Positions 12,415 through 21,944 of a stretch of 64,000 bases of DNA are shown here, in pieces; position 1 is the stretch's first letter, and every line of letters starts with the position of its first letter. Source of the stretch: Flammula alnicola (Eukaryota; Basidiomycota; Agaricomycetes; Agaricales; Strophariaceae); NCBI GenBank assembly GCA_015499995.1, contig JADNRV010000203.1, forward strand, positions 24,273 to 88,272. Reading direction: 5' to 3'. The position numbers and the translations under genes are program-made. The notes under the pieces were generated by a model, which saw only the letters and a program-made list of their open reading frames with translations, had not been told where the DNA came from and ran no database searches.

Positions 12415-13977
12415 ATGGCTTCCTCCCCATCTCACGGTGGCTCCCTGCCAGGATCATCGTCACCTTTTTCATCCTCTACTGCCATTCATTCTAATATCAG
12501 TGCAGCAGAAGCCGCTGCCTTGGCGAGCATCATGAAAAGCCTTCTAGCTGAGGCAGTCAAGGATGGCTCGTCTTCAAAGAGGTAAGTCAAATTTTTTCTA
12601 TTTTACTAAAATCCTATTCTGTTTTTGAGAAATTCTGCAGCTATTGACGAGGAAGATAAGGAAAATCCTAGTCATGGGCTGGATGAATCCTATGTGACAT
12701 ACGGCAGGCAATACGCTCGCAGTGGTGATATATTCACGGCTGTTGATGACATTGTCCAATTTGGGGTTGCCCGCGCTGTCTCGGACAGTGATGATGAGCA
12801 GGAACTCACCAATGTGTATGTTATTCAGCTGATTCACTTGTCCAGGACTGACTGTTTGCTTGAATATATAGGGAAAAACAGCGCGAGGAGAGCTGGGAAC
12901 TCCTGTGTTCTCGCATTCCTAATTTCCGGTCGAATATGGTTTTGCTGGCACCTCAGAGGAAACTCCGTAAGCGTGTCTGTCGCAAGGTGCATAGTCCATA
13001 TTATCTTTAAAGCCTCTTCATTTGCTCACCGCTGCGGAAGATCAATGAAGGTGCAAATGCTGTCCGAGCTGAAGACGCATCAAGCCTGAAAGGGCATATC
13101 CTCGACTACCTTTTGCTGGAAAAGGCCACACTTGAGCCACCTATCCAACGTAAAGGTAACCTGAAGAAGGCTGACCGAGGTTTCACCCATCCTGTAACAG
13201 CGTCCCTTCTCTGCCCTCTAAAATATGAGGCCACGCAATTGTATGTTGCTTTGATTCATTTTAATATTCTTACTGAATGATTATTTTTACAGAACATATG
13301 CTGATATTCTTGCCGGTAGAAAACCACTTACTGCATTCGATCTGCCTAGGTTCCTGTACCCTGATGGGCATGTCTATGACCCCAATGATATGGACATGGG
13401 TGTTCTGCAGGGACACTTGTTGCTTCGTGTATGTGTTTTATATTATCTAGCTTGCATCGATTGACACTGACTGTCGTAGGTTGCAAAACACATCTTCCAG
13501 GGTCCGACAGCAGCCCTCGAACGTCCTGGCTACCATCGTGGAAGGCGAGGAAATGCAGCGCTGATGGGCTTGACTTCCATGACCCCTCGTGCGATTGGGT
13601 ATGTTTGTGTACAGGTATGATTTATCTCTCTTGATATATGTTTTTACTGACGATTAATGTTCAGACACGGTTCGCAATCTGCGCAGTAGATAACTGGGCC
13701 ACCGTCGATGGCAACTTCGACTACAATGCATTCTTTTGGGTTATCGTTAGTCTCTTCGATGACAGCGAGGGCGAAGAAATTCTTAAGCTATTCAATGAGT
13801 ACGTGAACATCTACTATCCTTTATATGTTCTAACCTTGTATTGATAGACACATCTTCGGGACATCATCAGCTGCTGAAGATACAGTCACGGAAGCACCAG
13901 CACCAGCTGAATCAGACATTGCACGCTTGAAGGCTCAACGGGCCGCAAAGCGTGCACGTCTCAACTCTCAGGCTTGA
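12415..13977 (+). CDS. DUF6698-like protein carried by the Plavaka element
   Basis: The model starts at ATG 12415 (MASSPSHGGSLPGSS) and has about seven exons. Borders that keep the frame include AGAG|GTAAGTC at 12581, AATGT|GTATGT near 12818 and GTATGATTT..TTCAG near 13616-13663. The recognisable core is FLYPDGHVYDP, LLLRVAKHIFQGPTAALE, LMGLTSMTPRAIGYVCVQTRFA and WATVDGNFDYNAFFWVIVSLF. A short Lys/Arg tail ends at 13977. I know this pattern from the DUF6698 family, common in Agaricomycete genomes and without known function. The Asn/Asp-Tyr-x-x-Phe segment is the family hallmark. Location inside the terminal repeats makes it a passenger gene. Alternative: a host gene captured recently. Confidence 0.65.
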
Positions 13978-14518
13978 TACGGACTGCCGCCGTTGCCTTT
14001 TCTCTTTCTCAACATGGACTGTCATATGATATATGTATTGCTTTGCTAGTAGCTATCATCATTCTTGGTGTAATCATTACATTATCTGAATCATAATCAC
14101 GTCCTGCCTGCTCATTCCATGCCATTGGCTTCATAAGATTGTCAAGATGATATGTCAGATATCCACCCATGCCATGGAAAACAAATATGGTCAAAAATGC
14201 GAAGATCCATCAGTCATTATCTGGATGCTACATACGCAAAAGTATTTTATTGACTGGTATACTCTTATCTACCATGAACATGCAGGTGATGATTGCCAAT
14301 TTCCCTAATATGACAATGGTATTTAATCATTGGTGATACTTGGCAATCATGACAAGGACCGCCAGCTTCACCATCCAGGTGAAGATTACACAATATTTGC
14401 TTTCCGGTAAGGCCTTTTGATCGATTGGCAATCGCGTGAGTGCTTACCTGGATTTTGACGGATTGTGGACATGGTAAGGCTATATATAACTATATCTGCT
14501 TTTCACGGTTTTGCTGAT

Positions 14519-15300
14519 GCTCAAGCGCAGCTCTTGGGCGTGGCGAACAGCCAGATGCAGAAGAAATTTGTAAAAGAATTGTCAGCTAGGCGTGTACCAA
14601 CCAATATTGAGACACGTAAGGTGACAATGATAGAAGAGGGAGAAGAAGAGGAAGTGGTAACCGACTATGAGAAGGAGGAACCATTACCACAATATATGCT
14701 AGCAGAGGATTTACCGCCGCCTAAGTATCGAGTGCTCACAATGGATTGCAATGGCTTACCAAAAGGAGCCATTGTTATAGAAGATCCCTTTGTGCAGTAT
14801 TTGAACGAGCTAGCTCCGGGTGAAGAACCTAGGAAACTGCTAGTGGTAAAGGAATTGCACCCTTTAAAAGTGGTACATCCTGTGATCAATGGGGTGGCCA
14901 CCGAGGAAGCATTATTGGATGGTGGTTCGCAAATCATCTCAATGGGAAAGGATACGGCAGTCAAACTCAGACTTAATTGGGACCCTGCAATTATTATACA
15001 TATGCAGAGCGCCAATAAGCAAATTGAGAAGACATTGGGACTAGCTAGGAATGTGCCATTTGTGTTTGGAGAAATAACTCTATATTTCCAAGTACATGTA
15101 ATGGTGAATCCGGCGTACAAGGTGCTACTAGGATGACCGTTTGAATGTCTAACATCTAGCGAGGTGAAGAATGCCCCAGACAGCACTCAGCTCCTCACTA
15201 TCACAGACCCAAACACATCTAGAAAAATTACTATGCCCACGTACGATAGAGGACAACCACCGGGCATTCTAAAGAAGCAGCCTGACAGTTCTTTTCAACC
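14519..15300 (+). pseudogene. pol: Gypsy pol: retropepsin-like protease region
   Basis: The frame resumes at GCT 14519 (AQAQLLGVANSQ). It leads to an aspartic protease core with ALLDGGSQIISMG (near 14910-14945), where most relatives have DSGS/DTGA; only one catalytic Asp per monomer is needed. The family signature ILLGRPF follows but is broken: LLG-stop-PF, TGA at 15134-15136, in place of Arg. The frame then continues to about 15290 and shifts near 15300-15310 to another frame (SYQGEVALMIERDD). No reverse transcriptase motifs (such as YxDD) appear afterwards. Confidence 0.75.
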
Positions 15301-15433
15301 CTCGATGAGTTGATGAGTTATCAAGGAGAGGTCGCACTAATGATTGAAAGAGATGATCGAGATGGGAGTATCCAAATCATAGGATACACAACCCCTTTCG
15401 ATAGCAAAAGTTTTAAAAAGAAAGAGCTGAGGA

Positions 15434-17329
15434 ATGGGCAACCAGGAGATGAAGTCTTTGAGAACCCGGAGGCAGACGAGGATGAGCCCTCAGGTCCTCC
15501 GGTGGGAATTTGATGAGTTCAAAGATACCATCGACACTAGAGGAGGATATATATATGAGGTGAAAGAGGAAGAGCCGTATGATAACCTAGCTACGTCGCT
15601 GGAAAGCTTCCAGATCGAAATAGACCGAGCTAGGAGAGAAAATAAAGTCGAAAGAGAGCTAGCTGCGAAATTCATGAGTAAAGATGCCGTCCCAGAACCT
15701 CAGAAACGATTCCTACAGCAGTTTATGCTAGGAACTAAGATTCTGGATGGTCAAATCTCAGCGGAGGTCGCAGCTAGTGAGGAATATGATGAGAGAAATC
15801 GGACGCCAGCTGGAAAAGCAATGGATGAGAAATTACCTCGCATTCGTCGCTGGTTAGAGAACCCAATGCGGCGCCCACCAGGCATGACAGAAAAAGAATA
15901 TTATAGTTTCACTCACACAGCAAGGAACTTCTTCTTAAATAAAGAAGGGCGCATGTATCGACGAGATATTAATCAAGCGCACAAGCTAGTTGTGGAAAAA
16001 GAACACAGGACTCATATGATGCATTCCGCTGACGATAGCTTGGGACATTGAGGTTCTTATGCAACTAGGACCTTGTTAATGGAAAGATTTTGGTGGCCAG
16101 AAATTGAACACGATGTTCACTGGTATGTCAAGACCTGCCAGTTGTGTCAAGAGCGACAAAAGACTATGATATTAATTCCTAGGACTGAGACGCATACACC
16201 GTCAATCTTCCAGCAACTACATGTGGACACCATGCATATGACGCCAAAGTCACAGGGTTGTGGACAAATAGTACACGGAAGATGCGCGTTGACTTCTTGG
16301 GTAGAAGGGAGACCGTTAAGAGCTGAAACAGCTAGGAACATCGCACTTTGGTTGTTCGAAGATATTATCTGTAGATGGGGATGTCTTCAGGAAATTATTT
16401 CGGACAACGGAGCACTGTTTATAAAAGCGATCAAATATCTAGAAGAGAAGTATGGTATAAAAGGGATCAGTATCTCTGCCTACAACTCTCGCGCAAATGG
16501 AAAAATAGAATGACCACATTGGGATATCTGACAGATGCTGTATAAAGCGACGGGAGGATTAACCAACAAGTGGTTTGCATTCTTTCACCACGTACTATGG
16601 GCAGATAGAATCACCATCCGAAAAGGAATGGGATGTTCACCATTCTTCCTAGTAACAGGCACGCATCCGGTAATACCACTAGATATACAAGAAGCGACAT
16701 GGCTTGTAGAATTACCCAACAGGGTTCTCACAACCGAAGAGCTAGTTGGTTATAGGGTGAGAGCTCTGGCCAAACATAAAGTTCATATAGATGAAATGCG
16801 CGAGCGTATTTCGAAAATAAAGCGAGACGCGCTAGCTAAGTTCGAAGAAAAGCAGTCCGCAAAAATAAGAGACTTTATCTTCAAACCAGGAGATTTGGTC
16901 CTAGTTAGAAACACGCAAGTGGAGTCCTCTTTGAATCGCAAAATGCAGCCACGATATCTCGGACCAATGATAGTCATGACTAGGAACCCAGGAGGTGCCT
17001 ATATAGTTGCAGAAATGGATGGCTCGGTTTCACACAATAAAGTGGCAGTTTTTAGAGTCATTCCTTATTTTGCTAGGTGACATATAAAGCTTCCAGACAA
17101 CCTAGAAGACGTGATTGATCATAATCTAGAGACTCTGAGGAAGCTAGCTGAGCGACCAGAGGATGATGATGAAGCATTAGGCCCAGATCTCATATTCAGT
17201 GATCCACCAGCTCGGAAAAAAGTGAGCAGGAGGCAAGAGCCTGAGTACGAGCCTGAGCCCGAGCACGAGCCAGAGGAAGAGCACGAGAAAGAATTCGAGG
17301 ATGAAGACTTATGGTGGGATGAAGAGTAA
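15434..17329 (+). pseudogene. pol: Gypsy pol: integrase with stops, plus acidic tail
   Basis: The part 5' to integrase starts abruptly (QVLRWEFDEFKD) after the RT/RNase H deletion. The zinc-binding HHCC region is HRTHMMH..CQLCQ. The catalytic core has LHVDTMHM, ISDNGALF and NSRANGKIE, giving the D, D, E residues. A GPY/F-like module follows ([19 protein letters not shown]). In-frame TGA codons interrupt at 16049, 16511, 16526 and 17078. In each case the family usually has Arg (GH-R-GSYATR, KIE-R-PHWDI-R-QML, FAR-R-HIKL). After 17080 the same frame gives an acidic tail rich in EPEPE repeats, ending DLWWDEE at 17329. It is inactive as it stands. Confidence 0.85.
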
Positions 17330-17692
17330 AAAAGCACAAAGAGAGAGGACAGTGTATTCAAGTCCGCGCTAGCAAGCTAGGCTACATAAAACAAGTGAAA
17401 AAGAGATCTATAAAGCCACTTTGAGGCTATGGAATGAGCTAGTTGTAACAACAAAGTAGCTAGGCAAGGTCGAGGTTATTCTGCATATGTTTAAGCTCCC
17501 TGAGAAGGAGCTCGTGGTGCTGCAAGTGGAACTCGATGCGGTGTAAACCGACAACAAGTTCGGCCTGAATCTCACCAATAACCTTGCGATGAGCTAGCTC
17601 GTCGCCGGACGAAGAAGTCTTGTTGCTGACAAGGGCAGAAGCCTTAGCTAAGACTTCTTGAGAGTGCGCGTTGTTGACAGCAAGGTCAGAAG

Positions 17693-18691
17693 TGAGGTCT
17701 TTATTGTCCTCCACTGATTCCTACCGGAATCCTGCGGAATCCGGTCATTCCGGAGGAATAATTTTTGGGTCATTTTGGCTGAGAGGCCAGCCAAAATGCG
17801 AAATTTCATTCCGGAGGAATGCAGACCGGAATAAGCTGCAACCGGAATACCCAACAGGAATGGCCGGAACGGAATGGCCACCGGAATCCGGTTTTTCCAA
17901 AAAAGGAAATATGGTTATTTTTAGCAACAACATGAAAATATCACACTATTACATAAAATGACATCAAAATAAGACTGTGGGACCTATTTCTAATCAAGAT
18001 ATTTCATATTTAGCAAGTGCAATTTTCAAAACCGCCAGCTTTGGGCGAGTTTTTTGCGTTTTTCTCGATGATGAAAGCAGCTAGTCACATGATTTTGATA
18101 TATTTGTGATTCTGGAAGCATGCTCTACAGTTACTTTTTTTGGCAAAAAGTTCCCACGGTCCCCAAAACAGACCAAATAAGGTGATTTCAGTTACCCGAG
18201 TGAGATGACATATACATATTTGTAATCTCCTTAAAATTCTGAATCTGATGGTACCTCATTGCCCCTGAATCTCTCAGAATTGGTTACGCAATCTACAAAT
18301 ATATTATAGATAGATAGGGTATGTAGTCCGATGTTTTTGGTAGGTAAGCAACAGTTCTCTGGTCTAATGGTTAAATGGTCTGGGATATTAGCTACTGGAT
18401 TTCTTCTGGGGCTCTGGGTTCAATTCCTAAAAGATGCAAAATCTTTGAGTGATATTTTTCTCTGAGTTCTGTCTAAGTCCACCAAGTTGAAGTCCTAACC
18501 GGAATTTCGGTCATTCCTGTGGATTCCGGTCAGGATTCCTGCGGAATTGAGTCCATTCCTGCAGATTCCGGTCAGGATTCCTGTGGAATTGAGTCCATTC
18601 CTGCAGATTCCGGTCCATTCCTGCGGATTCTGGTCCATTCCTCCGGAATCCGGTCATTCCGGGAGGAATCAGTGGAGGAATGAAAAGTATT
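17693..18691. mobile_element. Non-autonomous DNA transposon (family N1, copy 1), 999 bp
   Basis: GTCAGAAG is duplicated at 17685-17692 and 18692-18699. The interrupted antisense exon shows that only one copy existed before insertion. The ends share CCTCCACTGATTCC / GGAATCAGTGGAGG set 14-18 bases in from the tips. Subterminal zones are packed with CCGGAATCC / GGATTCCGG words on both sides (17720-17890 and 18500-18660). No coding capacity. The 8-bp duplication is compatible with KDZ, hAT or Mutator-type elements; the class is not settled. A second copy lies at 30402-32070. Confidence 0.85.
18353..18437 (+). ncRNA. tRNA-derived Pol III promoter relic (A and B boxes)
   Basis: TGGTCTAATGG (18360-18370) matches the A-box consensus, and GGTTCAATTCC (18417-18427) matches the B box. 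They are 57 bases apart with tRNA-like text between. The acceptor and T stems do not pair well, so this is not a working tRNA gene. A SINE fragment or tRNA pseudogene inside the N1 element fits best. Confidence 0.5.
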
Positions 18692-20454
18692 GTCAGAAGC
18701 TGTTAAAAGAAATGTTAGAAAAGAAATGTTGATATAAAGACGACGTACCCTCGACAAGAACAGCCGAGTCACCGAAAACATAGCTATCCTCAGCAGCCAT
18801 GTAAGCTAGAATTATATATGATACCTGGGCTGCCTGCCAATAAGGAGTGTACATCCACAAGGCTAACAACCCCCTTCGGCAGTTGCCCAACACTATGCAA
18901 CATAATATCTACAGGCTGCCAGGGTGCCAGAGATGGCTTTGGTGCTTGTTGTTGGGGCGGGTGATGGTAAACAGGTGTCAACAATGCAAGAAATAATGTC
19001 CAGCACTGTATTTTGGGCGCGAAAAAAAATATAATGGAATCTATTAATATATTCTGACCTGCCCCCACCATTTGCGTGCCTCAGGGAGGGCAGGGATGGG
19101 TGGATTGATGAGCACGGCTTTGGATGATGTTCCTATTTGGGGCGGGGCTGCTGTCAAACAAATGTCAACAATGTGGGAAATGATGCTCGGGGTTGCATTT
19201 GGGCTCTTGCTCATTGTCAGGGGCAGTTTGGGGCACGGGGAAAAATCCAATAGGGTCCAGTAATATATTGCTACCCATTGCCGCCCTTTGTGCGCCTCGT
19301 GGGGGGCGGGAATGGGTGGATTGACGAGGATGTCTTTGGATGACATTCTAAAATTAGACGTAAAGCGCCCTGTGTGATATTTTTAGATGCCAGCGCTTGT
19401 GCCTTGTTTGATTATCTATAGATTAGATTGCCAGAAAGCGCCCAGCATAATATTTTTAGATCCAGATGCTCATGCCTGTCTCTGTTATCTATAGATTAGA
19501 TATATTTTATTGATCCCACACTGCATGTTTAAAAATAGACTCAGTTCATTTTCTGTTTGCTCAAAAATCTCAGGTGGAAAAGATTGAACAGAACACATTG
19601 AATGTATTTAAACTAATGATACTACAGAGGTATAGAAAAAGACCAATAAAATACGCGAGTAAAATGAGGATAAGCAAACAAGGAGGAGACATGTCGACGT
19701 GAGTGATGCACGTCGACGCCTCGCCTGCTGCTGCTCATCCTCATTCCCCTCGTCATTGCTCCCACCTCAGCATCGCCCCCATAACAGAGCCGCAGCAGCA
19801 GCGGTCACGCTGCTGCTCATTGTCATCGTACCCGATCAGCAGCTGGTCGCGCTGCTGGTCGTTGTCATTGTCGTATCAGAGCAGCAGTGGTCGCACTGCT
19901 GCTCATCGTCATCGTACCTCATCGTGGCCGAGCAGCAGCCGGTTGCGCTGCTCCTCATTATCGTCGTCGTATCTGTCGTGCTGCTGCTCGTGCCATCATC
20001 GTATCTGAGGATGGTTGTTGCCGTATCCGAGCAGCAGTGGTCGTGCTGCTGCTGCTCGTTATCGTCGCCATATCCGAGCACCAGCCGCTCGCGCTGCCGC
20101 TGCTCGTTATCGTTGTCATACCCCAGCAACAGCAGCGGTCATGCTGCTGCTCGTGGTCGTCGCCGTATCTGAACAGCAGCGGTCGTGCTGCTGCTGCTGT
20201 TCCCGCCTCCTCGCCGGCGTCATATATGAGCAGCAGCAGTGGTGTACTGCTGCTGCCGCTCCCAACTGCCATCATCGTCGTATCCGAGCGGCAGCCATCG
20301 TGCTGCCGCTCCTCCCATCTTGATGTTATCACCACATCTGAGAAGCAGCAGTGTCGTCATTGCAAGCAGATGCAGTGGTGGTGGCGTCGTGAGCGGAGGC
20401 AACAATGGGTGTTGTGATCAGAGATGGCCACGGTGGTGAGGTCCTAAAGCAAGA

Positions 20455-20489
20455 ATTCGAACATCGTCTGCACGAGACGATGTTCGAAT
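20455..20489. repeat. Perfect 15-bp-stem hairpin
   Basis: ATTCGAACATCGTCT pairs perfectly with AGACGATGTTCGAAT across a 5-base loop. It sits between the CAG-rich block and the GGGTCTCCC module of foldback A. A related TCGTCT/AGACGA hairpin occurs in copy B at 44251-44267. Confidence 0.85.
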
Positions 20490-20739
20490 CTAAGGAGATA
20501 ACGAAATAACATTCATCGTCTCCTCGCATAGCCTTGCATTTGGCATCTCCGCGCTCTGGTACTTCCGTGCTGGATGGGATGGGCGGTGTCAGGCCCTGGG
20601 TCGTCGGCGGTGATAGGTGCCAGCAAGCGGCAGCGGCAGCGGGTACACCTGGGGTGACAGAGACGACGAGTCTCGTCCCCTCGTCTGACCTATGGGCTGG
20701 GCGTGTGGGTAGGGAGAACAAAGGACATAGAATGGAATG

Positions 20740-20761
20740 AATTGAGTCATAAGACTCAATT
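20740..20761. repeat. 9-bp-stem hairpin, GAGTC/GACTC type
   Basis: AATTGAGTC and GACTCAATT pair across the loop ATAA. Corresponding hairpins at 42746-42775 and 44784-44807 have different but self-complementary stems. Confidence 0.85.
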
Positions 20762-21904
20762 CGTTGCGTACTAGGTGGGTCTCCCTCCACTAGGGTCTCC
20801 CCTCATGTTCTCTGTCCCTTCATCTCCCACCCGCATCCTTCTCGAGTCTGCCCACGTCCCTAGAGGAGAGGAGGGGCATGCGACGCGGGGTCATTGGGTT
20901 GTTCATGCAGTAGAGGACTTATACAATCACAAGATCATTAATAAAACACATATAAGAACAAAATATATATATACATACCTTTTTGAAGATTTGGGGGCCG
21001 GGATGGACAATGGGGAAGTGACGGAGTGTGGTGGTGGTGGTTGAAGGCAAGGACCAATGACGAGGAATGATGTTGATCTGTTATTCGGCGTTTGCCGAGC
21101 GCGAGCTGATTGGCTGGCAAACTCGGACCGGCTGTACTCCCATGTCTTCGTCGAGGTTTCCAACGTCTCCGAGACATTCCCCAGCACATCCTAAGGCTAT
21201 AAATTTATTTTAATATAATAAATTATTACATACATGCATTCAAACATTTTTATAGGATTCCAGAAGTCAAAATCTTGCTAATCTATGAAGACATCGTCAA
21301 ACGAGGTGATTTCGGGCATTTGAGGTCAAATATCTTACACTGCGTTAGTTCTAATCATACCGAAATGGAGATAATGTAGGAGAACTATTATTTGAATCAA
21401 ATAGAATGTTTCCAGATACTTTGTGAGGCTCATAGTGACTCAGGACGTTCACAACTTCGAAATACCATCTTGATGGGCAGGCTGCTCAAATATTTCTCAT
21501 TGATTTCATGCATTAGTTGACGAGAATCTCTGTACTGTGGCACATACTCTGAACAGTATCTTGGAAACCTCTGAAATATGGGGTAATATCACCCTGTAAT
21601 GAAAATATACCATATCTCGAGCTATCGATAAGAGTATTGGAATCCTAAATGCAATGTACATGTCTTCAAAATACCCGAAATCACCACGGTCGCTCGCAAA
21701 CTCGATTTAACAGGCAGTACTATTGCTATCTTGACAGTAAATTTGACATTTGTCTCCTAAATGACATAGTATATATATTCCGATAATAAACTTACCCTTA
21801 GATGTGCTGTGGATGTCCTTGGGGACGTTTGAGACCTTGACGACGGATCGGAAGCTGGCCGGTCCGAGTTTGCCAGCCAATCGTGACACTGTGGGAAAAT
21901 GCCA

Positions 21905-21944
21905 GATAACCATCAACGACGGTTCAGCACCATTGATGGTTATC
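21905..21944. repeat. 12-bp-stem hairpin
   Basis: GATAACCATCAA pairs with TTGATGGTTATC across 16 bases. It lies in the inner right arm of foldback A. The matching place in the left arm (about 21085-21098) carries a different hairpin, TCGGC/GCCGA. Confidence 0.85.

Larger units (their letters stand above)
6373..14516. mobile_element. Plavaka-type DNA transposon with two passenger genes, 8.1 kb
   Basis: The left end reads CAGCAAAAGCGGGAAAAGC; the complement of the right end reads CAGCAAAACCGTGAAAAGC (17 of 19 identical). The dinucleotide AT flanks both ends. Removing 6373-14516 plus one AT rejoins the gypsy pol frame without a gap, which strongly supports these limits. Inside are a multi-exon transposase on the minus strand, a small minus-strand gene and a plus-strand DUF6698-like gene. 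Subterminal DNA (6373-7020 and 13980-14516) repeats CCTTGT, CTTGTCA and TTGGCAA/TTGCCAA words that could bind the transposase. The genes look intact while the host element is decayed, so this insertion is younger. Confidence 0.85.

Noticed and set aside
19699..20417. Frames of 100-176 codons in the CAG/CTG block
   Set aside because: Every frame on both strands is open because of the trinucleotide repeat; translations are low-complexity Ser/Ala/Val/Leu.
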